A stretch of 37,732 bases of DNA from a virus, in IMG/VR virus record IMGVR_UViG_3300017960_000032, positions 1-37,732 of that record; one strand, given 5' to 3'. Below the pieces are notes generated by a model, which was not told where the DNA came from, searched no databases, and saw only the letters and a program-made list of their open reading frames with translations. The position numbers and the translations under genes were made by a program. Each line of letters begins with the position of its first letter. The stretch's first letter is position 1. Shown one piece after another: positions 1-6,292 of this stretch.

Positions 1-123
1 GCATCTGTAGCGGCTATGTTCCTGACAACTGAAGCAGTTGTTGCCGACAAGCCTGAAGAAAACAAAGGCGGCGCAGGAATGCCTGACATGGGCGGCATGG
101 GCGGTATGGGTGGAATGATGTAA
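1..123 (+). CDS. groEL: GroEL chaperonin, C-terminal fragment (host gene)
   Basis: The window opens in frame with the last 40 codons of the host chaperonin. The visible residues include [19 protein letters not shown] and the flexible Gly-Gly-Met repeat tail ending GGMGGMM, the signature of bacterial GroEL C-termini. GroEL forms the 14-mer folding chamber in the cytoplasm. The KPEENKGG wording fits the Bacillus subtilis/licheniformis group (recalled, not searched). The gene is cut by the window start, but its stop codon and terminator are intact, so prophage insertion did not disrupt it. Confidence 0.96.
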   Translation, partial: ASVAAMFLTTEAVVADKPEENKGGAGMPDMGGMGGMGGMM

Positions 124-132
124 AGCCCACTG

Positions 133-165
133 AAAACCCCTTGAAAATCAAGGGGTTTTTTGTTT
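133..165 (+). terminator. groEL intrinsic terminator
   Basis: A perfect 12-bp stem (133-144 with 148-159, arm AAAACCCCTTGA) with a 3-nt loop runs into a T-rich tract. It begins 9 bases after the groEL stop and ends the groESL transcript. Confidence 0.93.
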
Positions 166-176
166 TGTTTATTAAA

Positions 177-195
177 TTGGTCACGAAATGGTCAC
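177..195. repeat. Short direct repeat of GGTCAC beside the integrase gene
   Basis: TTGGTCAC (177-184) and ATGGTCAC (188-195) repeat with an 11-bp period, about one helical turn, just beyond the integrase stop. Such repeats could be arm-type integrase sites or part of the att core. The function is inferred from position only. Confidence 0.4.
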
Positions 196-200
196 ATCCA

Positions 201-1412
201 TCATGAGGATTGGATTTTCATAGATAAGTCATTTACAAAAGAATTGAATTGATGAGAAGTTTTCTCCTTACTTTTTCTGGTGGAATGCAGATAAACTTTT
301 CTAGTCACTTCGTCTTTTTCGTGGCCTAAAATTTTCTGGATTTCTTCCAAAGGAACACCGGCTTCGGCTGCAAGGGATGTAAAGGTGTGACGGAAAGTGT
401 GTTGAGTTATTTTTTTGTTCAGGTTCATTCGTTTTAAAATTCTTCTCATTCTCGTATCCATTTTCTTTATGTTTTCAGGATTACCATTTGGACGTGAAAA
501 AATGAAATCATCATCGCTAAATTTCCGCCCGTTTGCATATGCTATCTTTGCCTGTTTAATTTTAAGCCTTTTTAATAGAGACGCTAAGAAATCAGAAAGT
601 GGCACCTCTCTGACAGCTGCTGGCGTTTTAGGAGGTAACAAATAATAATCAGAGGCTTTATTTTTAGGACAATATAAAGTCTTTGTAATTTTAAATACTT
701 TTGGTTCACCGTCTTCTAGGCATAAGTCTTTCCACTTTCCAGCTAATCTTTCCCCAGCTCTACAGCCAGTGAATGCAGCCATACAAAAATATTCAAAGTC
801 AAGAAATAGGCCGTGTTTTTCAGTTAAATCTAAAAACTCTACTAACTCATTCCCCTCTAAAAAATTTTCTATATCATCCAATGCCTCAAGTTCTTCAACA
901 GTTAATTTGGGCGCCTGTGGCTTTGCAAATTCTGTAGGACTTTTGATTATGAGATCCTCCTGGCGTGCGTACTTAAAAATCATACCTGCTGTTGTATGAA
1001 TCCCACATATTGTGTTGTATGAGTATCCAGCGTCTCTAAGGTGGTCTAAAAACCCTTGATATACAGTGCGGCTTATATCTTTAATCCTCATGTTGCCAAA
1101 ATAATTTAAGAGATGATCTCTTTCACTTTTCCGTGCTCTTAATGTGCTGGCTTTTACGGTCTGCTTATATTCTTTGTACCAGCGGGCTTCTACTTCCTTA
1201 AACAAAATATTTTCATTTTCTAAGTCTAAACCTTTTGACAGCTTGTTCATCAATTCCCTGCAAGCCTTTTCTGCTTCTGATTTTGTTGCAAAACCGCGGC
1301 GTTTTATTTGCTTTCTTTTTCCGGTTTTCGGATCTACACCAATATCCATTACAAAGTACCATGTATAGCCGTTTTTTGAACGTTTTGCTTTCTCTTTTTT
1401 AAATGTTGCCAA
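201..1412 (-). CDS. int: Site-specific tyrosine recombinase (phage integrase)
   Basis: 403 residues, the usual size for a Gram-positive temperate-phage integrase. It catalyses attP x attB recombination through a covalent phosphotyrosine. Residues 5-60 form a basic arm-binding domain, about 70-160 a SAM-like core-binding domain, and about 190-390 the catalytic domain. The catalytic set is visible: R218 (GCRAGE), K262, H338 and R341 (HTFRH), H364 (LGHE) and Y374. The start is TTG with an AAAGGAT ribosome-binding site that overlaps the immA stop region. The nearest upstream ATG is out of frame. The gene is the last of the leftward lysogeny genes and points at groEL. Confidence 0.96.
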   Translation of the reverse strand: MATFKKEKAKRSKNGYTWYFVMDIGVDPKTGKRKQIKRRGFATKSEAEKACRELMNKLSKGLDLENENILFKEVEARWYKEYKQTVKASTLRARKSERDHLLNYFGNMRIKDISRTVYQGFLDHLRDAGYSYNTICGIHTTAGMIFKYARQEDLIIKSPTEFAKPQAPKLTVEELEALDDIENFLEGNELVEFLDLTEKHGLFLDFEYFCMAAFTGCRAGERLAGKWKDLCLEDGEPKVFKITKTLYCPKNKASDYYLLPPKTPAAVREVPLSDFLASLLKRLKIKQAKIAYANGRKFSDDDFIFSRPNGNPENIKKMDTRMRRILKRMNLNKKITQHTFRHTFTSLAAEAGVPLEEIQKILGHEKDEVTRKVYLHSTRKSKEKTSHQFNSFVNDLSMKIQSS

Positions 1413-1428
1413 CGAAAATCATATCCTT

Positions 1429-1935
1429 TCATGATAGTTGTTTTGCACATGCTTCATACCAAGCAAAAGAAAACTGTTTTCTCCTATACATTTCAAGGCG
1501 TCTTGCTGCAAAAGGATAAGTGACTTTGAACGTATCGCCAATTAATTTTATAGCTTCAGACTGTAGGCGGGGTAAATTGATTTTTAAAAGCATGAAAGTA
1601 GGAACGCAGAAATGATACATAAAATTGTTTGCCTGAAACTCTTGCAGCTGCCTGAACATTTTATTCATTACGAATTGATTCCCATAGTGTTTTAAAACAT
1701 GACAAAGTTCATGAGCAAAATCTTCCCACTGCCTTTCCGGAGAGAGTCTATTGTCTAAAACAATACTGTAACAGCCATCAATACAAAACATACTGCTGTC
1801 AGCTTCTTCATAGTGAACGAATATATTAAAGGCGGATGCTATTTTTCCAACGTTTATCTGTTCGGGTTGCATTATATTTAACCGTACATAAGTTGTTTTG
1901 ACGTCTTCTTCAAGCATTGATAAATAAACAGCCAT
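1429..1935 (-). CDS. immA: ImmA/IrrE-family zinc metallopeptidase
   Basis: 168 residues with the gluzincin motif HELCH at residues 75-79 (H75, H79 zinc ligands, E76 catalytic) and a probable third ligand E99 in the conserved QEFQANNF segment. In ICEBs1 and related phages, ImmA cleaves the cognate immunity repressor to trigger induction. That role is inferred here for the Xre-type repressor at 3215-3577. A strong GAGGAGG site precedes the ATG. It lies 17 bases upstream of int and is probably cotranscribed with it. Unlike ICEBs1, where immA adjoins immR, a SHOCT-domain gene separates the two here. Confidence 0.9.
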   Translation of the reverse strand: MAVYLSMLEEDVKTTYVRLNIMQPEQINVGKIASAFNIFVHYEEADSSMFCIDGCYSIVLDNRLSPERQWEDFAHELCHVLKHYGNQFVMNKMFRQLQEFQANNFMYHFCVPTFMLLKINLPRLQSEAIKLIGDTFKVTYPFAARRLEMYRRKQFSFAWYEACAKQLS

Positions 1936-2009
1936 GTAATCCTCCTCAGAAACGAGAATATATGTTCGGTTGTTTGTCTGAAAGAAAAGACCGCAGAAAA
2001 AGGGCCTTT

Positions 2010-2936
2010 TTATAAATTTAGTAGCTGTTTCTTCTTGGCGTCATATTCTTCCTGAGTAATCGCGTCCAAATCCAACAACTCTTTGTATTTTTTTAGTTCG
2101 TCAGCTGCTGAAGTGCTTGGAGCAGGAGCTGCTGGCGTTGGAACTGGTTGAGCAGACTTAGATTGATGTTCTTCTATCTTTCTCTGTAATTCTTTCGCCA
2201 TTGGTAATTCAGATGCTGTGAAAGTAAAAGAGTTGTCATCCTGCACTGCATCCCAAAGCCCTTTAGTTTCATTTGCTGCGGGGGTCAAGAATTGAAAATA
2301 ACCCGATGTTACTAATCCTGGCTTTTTAATTTGCACTCCAGACAAATCACTTATTCTATAAGACTTTTCCCCACTAAAACCACGATTTATTGCATTGATA
2401 ACGCCTTTCCGAGCAACCCTAACATAATCTCCATCAAGAGTTACCGTCGTTTTATTAGATTTAAAATAGTATTCCTTTATGTCTTTCTTTAGATTCTCTT
2501 GTTGGTTGAGGTATTTTTCCTCGTTACCGTCGATTTTTGATTCTACTTGCTTAACGAATGCCTGTACATCTCCTTCAATGATATTACTTAGGGTGAATTC
2601 TTCATCAAATGTTTTAATATCTAATTTATATCCTAGAATCATATTTCCGCCGGTTTTGACCTTAGTAATAGAATCAAAAGTCCATTCCTTTAAAATTAAT
2701 TCTTTCTTTTTCAAGAAACCAAAATAAACCAGGTTTTCCGTGAGAATTATAAGCCCATAAGGCAGGCTTGGAGTCTCAGGATGTTTAAGGTTACCGCCAA
2801 CTGCTTCGAGTATTTCCTCGTTTTTTCCATCGAGTGCATTTTTGATTGCCTCAAAGTTTTTGATGAATTTTTTAGAAGGCTTCATGCGTTTTTTAGATTG
2901 ACAATTATAAACTTCTCCATTCGATAAAAAAGTCAA
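2010..2936 (-). CDS. PH-like and SHOCT domain protein of the lysogeny module
   Basis: 308 residues with no signal peptide or membrane segment. Two bacterial PH-like beta-rich regions are suggested at about 60-135 and 165-255, then a Pro/Ala linker (260-280), then a C-terminal SHOCT domain (about 282-308: DELKKYKELLDLDAITQEEY, then Lys-rich). SHOCT domains are short oligomerisation modules at protein ends. Proteins of this build are common in lysogeny regions of Firmicute prophages. Superinfection exclusion is a reasonable guess, with no direct evidence. The best start is TTG at 2936, eight bases after AAAGGGG. An ATG at 2943 is out of frame. The gene is expressed from the prophage strand, so it is probably made in lysogens. 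Confidence 0.75.
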   Translation of the reverse strand: MTFLSNGEVYNCQSKKRMKPSKKFIKNFEAIKNALDGKNEEILEAVGGNLKHPETPSLPYGLIILTENLVYFGFLKKKELILKEWTFDSITKVKTGGNMILGYKLDIKTFDEEFTLSNIIEGDVQAFVKQVESKIDGNEEKYLNQQENLKKDIKEYYFKSNKTTVTLDGDYVRVARKGVINAINRGFSGEKSYRISDLSGVQIKKPGLVTSGYFQFLTPAANETKGLWDAVQDDNSFTFTASELPMAKELQRKIEEHQSKSAQPVPTPAAPAPSTSAADELKKYKELLDLDAITQEEYDAKKKQLLNL

Positions 2937-3214
2937 TTTGCATACCCCTTTAAATAATGATTTCTTTATGTAATCAAGTTAAACACTCTAATTTCAACCC
3001 AATTTTTCCGGAAGAGAATCCCGATTCAATTCAGAAGAGAATCCTGATGAGAGCAATTGCTCAAACCCTTGGTACATAAGGGCTGATCGTCTTGTAAAAT
3101 TTAACTTTCCGGAAGAGAATTCCGATCCAGTCCAGAAGAGAATTCTGATCTTATTAGTAAACAGAATTTAAACATAATAAACAAATATTTTTAAATCCAA
3201 TTATTACATCATTA
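2937..3214. other. Structured intergenic region between repressor and SHOCT genes
   Basis: This gap of 278 bases holds no gene but is dense in self-complementary elements: four CNGAAGAGAATYCNG boxes (listed separately), a perfect 12-bp palindrome GAGCAATTGCTC (3051-3062), and a CCCTT/AAGGG stem (3066-3070 with 3078-3082). There is no GC stem followed by a T run on the minus strand, so transcription from the repressor gene could read into the SHOCT gene. Confidence 0.7.
3005..3149 (-). repeat. Four inverted-repeat boxes in two duplicated pairs
   Basis: A 44-base unit at 3005-3048 recurs at 3106-3149 with 39 of 44 matches. All five differences are transitions. Each unit holds two 15-bp boxes 23 bp apart: 3009-3023, 3032-3046, 3110-3124 and 3133-3147. 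Read on the minus strand, each box is a hairpin with a 5-bp stem and the same TTCTC loop. Second-pair changes are compensatory (A-T in two boxes, G-C in the other two). The C/T differences become G-U wobbles only in minus-strand RNA. This suggests either RNA structures in the repressor-SHOCT transcript or binding sites for a dimeric protein. Confidence 0.8.
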
Positions 3215-3577
3215 TTAATTAGTTTTGTTTCGTTTTTTTTCTTTTTCCTTGAGATATTTTATAAAATCAATGGTCTGTTGCTTTGCTTCTTCGGAAAAAT
3301 CAGAAGCTTCTCTAAAAGCAATTTGCAAGTCAGGGTCACCAACATTGTAAGAAGCTTTCTCTTCTTTGATGACTGATTCACTTTTAGGCTTGCCTAACAA
3401 ATAATCGACAGTTACCTCAAAGAAATCGGCAATTTTTAATAATAAATCATAGTCAGGGTTTCGTGATCCTAACTCATATTGAGATAAAGCTGAACGCGTT
3501 ATATTCAATCTTTTTGCTAATTGTTCTTGAGTTAAGCCTGCCTCTTTTCTCAAAGCAGTTATTCTTTTTCCAAGCAA
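3215..3577 (-). CDS. Xre/CI-type immunity repressor
   Basis: A 120-residue protein with an N-terminal HTH_3 domain (about 3-60: LTQEQLAKRLNITRSALSQY, then the YELGSRNPDYDLLLKIADFF region) and a charged helical C-terminus. Layout and size resemble PBSX Xre, skin SknR and ICEBs1 ImmR. It should bind the operator array to its right and hold both divergent promoters off in lysogens. I place the start at TTG 3577: AGTAGG sits eight bases upstream, at ideal spacing. The GTG at 3586 would overlap its own ribosome-binding site. The likely partner protease is ImmA at 1429-1935. Confidence 0.9.
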   Translation of the reverse strand: MLGKRITALRKEAGLTQEQLAKRLNITRSALSQYELGSRNPDYDLLLKIADFFEVTVDYLLGKPKSESVIKEEKASYNVGDPDLQIAFREASDFSEEAKQQTIDFIKYLKEKEKKRNKTN

Positions 3578-3610
3578 AAAACTCACCTACTTTCATAACT
3601 ACCCATGTAT

Positions 3611-3616
3611 ATTATA
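3611..3616 (-). promoter_or_regulatory. Leftward (repressor) promoter -10 box
   Basis: A perfect TATAAT on the minus strand, placing the transcript start about 27 bases before the TTG start of the repressor. No good -35 lies at 16-18 bp (only a T run), so the promoter may be weak or depend on bound repressor. Operator O1 abuts it. Confidence 0.6.
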
Positions 3617-3617
3617 C

Positions 3618-3632
3618 GCCACATAATGTAGC
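3618..3632. promoter_or_regulatory. Operator-like palindrome O1
   Basis: GCCACATAATGTAGC is a 6-3-6 inverted repeat with one mismatch, directly upstream of the leftward -10. The build (15 bp, 3-bp centre) matches the known PBSX Xre operators, but the half-site sequence differs. Confidence 0.7.
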
Positions 3633-3650
3633 AAAAAAATGTTTGCTACA
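3627..3650. repeat. 24-bp perfect inverted repeat in the switch region
   Basis: TGTAGCAAA (3627-3635) and TTTGCTACA (3642-3650) are perfect complements around a 6-bp centre. They link the right half of O1 to the left half of the next operator-like site, giving back-to-back half-sites suited to cooperative repressor binding. Confidence 0.7.
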
Positions 3651-3659
3651 AATCGAGCC
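3645..3659. promoter_or_regulatory. Operator-like site, degenerate (O1b)
   Basis: GCTACAAATCGAGCC shares the GCYACR left half and the AATCGAG centre/right half with O4. Its symmetry is imperfect. It lies between the two divergent promoters. Confidence 0.45.
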
Positions 3660-3667
3660 AATAAGTA

Positions 3668-3696
3668 TTGACAGCCACAATATGTTGCATTAGAAT
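3668..3696 (+). promoter_or_regulatory. Rightward early promoter (sigma-A type)
   Basis: A consensus -35 TTGACA (3668-3673), a 17-bp spacer, and a -10 TAGAAT (3691-3696). Transcription would start near 3703 and run into the Cro-like gene at 3744 and the early operon. The whole spacer is occupied by operator O2, so bound repressor would exclude RNA polymerase. Confidence 0.9.
3674..3688. promoter_or_regulatory. Operator-like palindrome O2
   Basis: GCCACAATATGTTGC lies exactly between the -35 and -10 of the rightward promoter. It shares 12 of 15 positions with O1 (GCCACA, centre A-rich, TGT-GC), which supports a single repressor recognising both. Confidence 0.75.
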
Positions 3697-3710
3697 GTAG
3701 TCAACGAGTT

Positions 3711-3725
3711 GTTACGATTCGTGGC
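3711..3725. promoter_or_regulatory. Operator-like palindrome O3
   Basis: GTTACGATTCGTGGC; its complement GCCACGAATCGTAAC matches the O4 left half and centre. It lies in the early mRNA leader, just upstream of the Cro-like gene's GGAGGTGA site. Confidence 0.55.
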
Positions 3726-3743
3726 AAACGGAGGTGAATTTGA

Positions 3744-3995
3744 GTGAGCAAAACAAATAGTCGCCAGTTATTAACAACATTAAGAAAAAGAGAAGGTTCT
3801 CAGTCGTTAGTTGCTAAAAAGCTGGGAATTTCTCGTCAATATTTATCTGCAATGGAGACTGGAGATAGAAACCCGGGTGTTAAACTCATGGTTAGATTGT
3901 CAAATCATTTTAACGAAAAAGCTGAAAAGTTGTTCCCTGATCTTTTTTTTGAAGATGATTGCCACGAATCGAGGCAAAAATCCCACACAGCATAG
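3744..3995 (+). CDS. Cro-like Xre-family regulator (first rightward gene)
   Basis: 83 residues, almost entirely one HTH_3 domain (about 5-62; SLVAKKLGISRQYLSAMETG carries the recognition helix). The start is GTG with GGAGGTGA ahead of it. As the first gene from the rightward promoter, divergent from the repressor, it is positioned like Cro and may repress the leftward promoter by binding the same palindromes. Whether it acts as Cro or as an activator cannot be read from sequence. An operator-like site (O4) lies within its last codons. Confidence 0.85.
   Translation: MSKTNSRQLLTTLRKREGSQSLVAKKLGISRQYLSAMETGDRNPGVKLMVRLSNHFNEKAEKLFPDLFFEDDCHESRQKSHTA
3961..3975. promoter_or_regulatory. Operator-like palindrome O4 inside the Cro-like gene
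   Basis: GCCACGAATCGAGGC is a 6-3-6 inverted repeat with one mismatch, about 270 bp right of the main cluster and 47 bp before the next gene. It could serve as a distal site for repressor looping or block read-through transcription. Confidence 0.5.
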
Positions 3996-4007
3996 GAGGT
4001 TCAAAAC

Positions 4008-4313
4008 ATGATTCAAATTGATCAAGAAGCTTTTAAAGCTATGTTTAGGGAAATCATTACGGAAGAAGTGGCAAAGGCTATGCAAGATTTCAGAACAACT
4101 CAGCTGCCGCCCATGCTTAATAAAAAAGACATCATGAAATTGTTTGGAATCCAAGTTACTAAGGCATCACAACTCTTAAATCGTGAAGATTTCCCCGTCT
4201 TTCGAGAAGCAGGTGTCCTTGTTCCAACTCATTTGCTTTTCAAATGGATTGAACGCAATACGCAATGGGTTGAAGAGAACACGAATTACTTCAAAAAGGA
4301 GGCATCAGCGTGA
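4008..4313 (+). CDS. DUF771/excisionase-like DNA-binding protein
   Basis: 101 residues. An N-terminal amphipathic helix (EAFKAMFREIITEEVAKAM) precedes a small winged-helix-like region at about 42-85 (LNKKDIMKLFGIQVTKASQL, then PVFREAGVLVPTHLLFKWI). This order is typical of DUF771 and related excisionase-fold proteins found beside Firmicute phage repressors. It may help excision or early control. AGGAGG lies 8 bases before the ATG. Its last codon overlaps the start of the antirepressor gene (GTGA), so the two are translationally coupled. Confidence 0.7.
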   Translation: MIQIDQEAFKAMFREIITEEVAKAMQDFRTTQLPPMLNKKDIMKLFGIQVTKASQLLNREDFPVFREAGVLVPTHLLFKWIERNTQWVEENTNYFKKEASA

Positions 4314-5002
4314 ATCAATTACAAACATTCAAAAATGAACTCTTTGAAGTCGCTGCAAAAATTGAAAATGATCAAATCTTATTCGATGCCGAGCATGTCG
4401 CAAAAAGTCTAGGCTTCAAACAAATAAAAAATAACAAAGAGTACATCAGGTGGGAAACAGTCAACAGGTATTTAAACAAATATCTTTCCCAAGATGTTGG
4501 GAAAGGCGATTTCCTCCCTGAACCACTGGTTTACAAGTTGGCTTTCAAAGCCTCGAACGAAGTTGCTGAACAGTTTCAGGACTGGCTGGCAATCGAAGTC
4601 ATTCCAACAATCAGAAAAACAGGCCAATACGGAGGCCCAAAAGTTCTGTCTGAAAGAGAACAACGCATCGAATCTCTCAAACTCTTAATAGAAACATCAC
4701 AACGTCAGGACGAAATGCAAAAAGCTATAAACAAGCATGAAAACAAGCTGCTCGAACTTAATGAAAAAGTGGACGAGCAAATCACACTCGACCACGGAGA
4801 ACAGCGTCGGCTTCAAAAGGGCGTAGCTCGTCGAGTCTATCAATTCACGGATGACAAAAAACAAGCGGCCAGGCTTTTCAAGGAATTGTACCGTGAAATT
4901 AAAGACAGGTTTGGGGTTTCAAGCTATAAAGATTTGAAGCGCAGAGAGCTGTTAACCGCGATCAAGTATATAGAAAATTGGGTTCCTCGAAAGGTTTCTT
5001 AA
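4310..5002 (+). CDS. BRO-N / ORF6C phage antirepressor
   Basis: 230 residues. Residues 8-105 form a BRO-N domain (FDAEHVAKSLGFKQ, then ETVNRYLNKY, then YKLAFKASNEVAEQFQDWL and IEVIPTIRKTGQY). Residues about 120-225 are a helical ORF6C-type C-terminal domain. Proteins with this pair antagonise lysogeny repressors or act as early DNA-binding regulators. The start is GTG, overlapping the previous stop by 4 bases. Context in the early operon just after the Cro-like gene fits a role in induction. The target repressor is not shown by the sequence. Confidence 0.9.
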   Translation: MNQLQTFKNELFEVAAKIENDQILFDAEHVAKSLGFKQIKNNKEYIRWETVNRYLNKYLSQDVGKGDFLPEPLVYKLAFKASNEVAEQFQDWLAIEVIPTIRKTGQYGGPKVLSEREQRIESLKLLIETSQRQDEMQKAINKHENKLLELNEKVDEQITLDHGEQRRLQKGVARRVYQFTDDKKQAARLFKELYREIKDRFGVSSYKDLKRRELLTAIKYIENWVPRKVS

Positions 5003-5067
5003 GCCTGACGAGTACCCTCATTAATAAATTTTACCAATAGAAAGACTGTAGATCAGGAGGCGAACAA

Positions 5068-5631
5068 ATGACGAACAACCCGTACAATAGGCGGAATTTA
5101 CCCAAACTGATGAAGGAGGTAAGAAAAAGGGCGGGCTTCGCACAGTATCAGCTCGGAAATTTAATAGGTGGGAAAGATCAAAGGTATGTTTCAGACGTTG
5201 AAAACGACCTGATTAGACTTACTCCGGAACTGTGTATCAAATGGTTTGAAGCATGCGGAGCCTATGAACATATTGATCTTGTACATTATCTTTTCCGGCT
5301 TCACCCGACAGCGGCGGCCCCGATCGATCCGGCATTAAATAAAAGTGCCAGCACAGCGGTACTCAACATGATTCATCAGTTAGAAGAAGCTCTACAAGCA
5401 ACGAGGCATTTGGCGCAATGGATAGCGCGGGACCGGCCCGGTCGATCGGTGGAATTACCAATGAATGAGATTAAACAAATTTTCGATCTTATCCCTGCAA
5501 ATAAAACGCTGATTTATTCATTGGCCCGGAATCACGGTCTGAATATTAAAGAACTGGCCGATAGATGGACTCGAAAGGCAATAGTTGATCACGTGGCAAT
5601 GGCAAGAAATGAAGAAAGGCAGGCGGTATAA
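5068..5631 (+). CDS. Xre-family phage regulator with long C-terminal region
   Basis: 187 residues. An N-terminal HTH-like region (about 10-55: [20 protein letters not shown], then the [18 protein letters not shown] helix) is followed by a helical C-terminal part of about 120 residues. The GAVE-like periodicity of classic Xre is present, but the recognition helix is unusual ([13 protein letters not shown]). AGGAGG lies 7 bases before the ATG. It lies between the antirepressor and the YqaH-like gene. Homologues with this layout occur in early regions of Bacillus prophages. Its DNA target is unknown. Confidence 0.75.
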   Translation: MTNNPYNRRNLPKLMKEVRKRAGFAQYQLGNLIGGKDQRYVSDVENDLIRLTPELCIKWFEACGAYEHIDLVHYLFRLHPTAAAPIDPALNKSASTAVLNMIHQLEEALQATRHLAQWIARDRPGRSVELPMNEIKQIFDLIPANKTLIYSLARNHGLNIKELADRWTRKAIVDHVAMARNEERQAV

Positions 5632-5632
5632 C

Positions 5633-5890
5633 GTGAAAATCAATCATTTCCTCAAAACAGATATTGAGGCGGCAAAAAGAAAAATGGAATCAGTGGAAGA
5701 TTTGTCGGATATGCTTTCAGAAGCATTACAAGATGGTGATTTTGATGAGGCCATTAGTATGGCGGGAACCATCAAGGTTTTAGCTGAGGATTTAAGCAGA
5801 ATGGCAAACAAAGCACGATTGTATGAAGCAGCTTTAAAAATGCGACAGCGCGAAGTTAGCGTAACTGTAATAGGGAGGGCATTCCAGTGA
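5633..5890 (+). CDS. yqaH: YqaH-like early protein
   Basis: With the GTG at 5633 the protein has 85 residues, the length I recall for YqaH of the B. subtilis skin element. It has the same position before the YqaI, YqaJ and YqaK genes. It is helical and acidic (SVEDLSDMLSEALQDGDFDE), with no membrane segment. YqaH is reported to bind DnaA, and also Spo0A, and to inhibit host replication initiation, so this may divert host replication. A longer frame opens at 5585 inside the previous gene, but only the GTG has a Shine-Dalgarno-like stretch (GGCAGGCGG) before it. The identification rests on size, order and recalled sequence. Confidence 0.65.
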   Translation: MKINHFLKTDIEAAKRKMESVEDLSDMLSEALQDGDFDEAISMAGTIKVLAEDLSRMANKARLYEAALKMRQREVSVTVIGRAFQ

Positions 5891-6003
5891 ATATCGAACA
5901 CCCAATGATCACGGAAATTAATCGTTACGGATATCCAAAAGAGTATTTGCGGCATGAGGACGAGGAAGAGGAAGAGGAAGAGCAGGAAGATGATGAGGAA
6001 TAA
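5887..6003 (+). CDS. YqaI-like acidic mini-protein
   Basis: 38 residues from a GTG that overlaps the YqaH-like stop by 3 bases, with GGGAGGG 7 bases upstream. The N-terminus (NIEHPMITEINRYGYPKEY) resembles the start of skin YqaI, and the tail is almost all Glu/Asp (DEEEEEEEQEDDEE). A strongly acidic tail could mimic DNA or bind a basic partner. That is speculation. It was too short for routine ORF listing but fits the operon spacing. Confidence 0.6.
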   Translation: MNIEHPMITEINRYGYPKEYLRHEDEEEEEEEQEDDEE

Positions 6004-6031
6004 AAAAGAGCCCACTTGGCAGAGTGGACTC
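6002..6031 (-). terminator. Minus-strand intrinsic terminator
   Basis: GAGCCCACT (6008-6016) pairs with AGTGGACTC (6023-6031), one mismatch, 6-nt loop. The A run 6002-6007 gives six Ts on the minus strand. It faces against the early operon and would stop antisense transcription. The A run begins inside the TAA stop of the preceding gene. Confidence 0.6.
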
Positions 6032-6103
6032 CGGACGATTAGTAAAGAATCATTTATCTAATTATACCAAATCGCCCCATAAAAGACAATGGAGGTTTGA
6101 AAT

Positions 6104-6292
6104 ATGGCAAAGGCAATTACAGCACCATTCAGCAACAGACGTGAAGATCAGCAAAGGCTTTATAAGGTCGGCGGGTCTATTGTAATCGATAAACAGGGCA
6201 GGACGGTTTTCAGTTTCCCTTCAATGGATAAGTACCGGGAATGGCAACGGCTCGGGGCAGAAGCCCATAAAAGAAAGGTGGGGATCGTCTGA
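6104..6292 (+). CDS. Conserved small early phage protein
   Basis: 62 residues (MAKAITAPFSNRREDQQRLY, then a compact beta-rich centre and a basic tail). There is no signal or membrane segment, and I recognise no domain. GGAGG precedes the ATG at good spacing, and the stop overlaps the YqaJ start by one base (TGATG), so it is probably coupled to the recombination genes. It may be an accessory factor of the YqaJ/RecT pair, from position alone. Confidence 0.7.
   Translation: MAKAITAPFSNRREDQQRLYKVGGSIVIDKQGRTVFSFPSMDKYREWQRLGAEAHKRKVGIV

Larger units (their letters stand above)
124..200. other. Probable left attachment-site region (attL)
   Basis: These 77 bases separate the host groEL stop from the stop codon of the convergent phage integrase. 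Tyrosine integrases are usually encoded next to their attachment site, so the host/phage junction should lie here or in the last codons of groEL. The core cannot be fixed because the matching right end is outside the window. Confidence 0.45.

Noticed and set aside
415-1368. Plus-strand ORFs of 74-76 codons opposite the integrase gene
   Set aside because: They are antisense shadows of a gene with intact catalytic residues. None has a convincing SD.
3005-3149. CRISPR array or type III toxin-antitoxin RNA repeats
   Set aside because: Only two duplicated units with 15-nt boxes, no regular spacers, no cas genes, and no ToxN/AbiQ-like protein follows.
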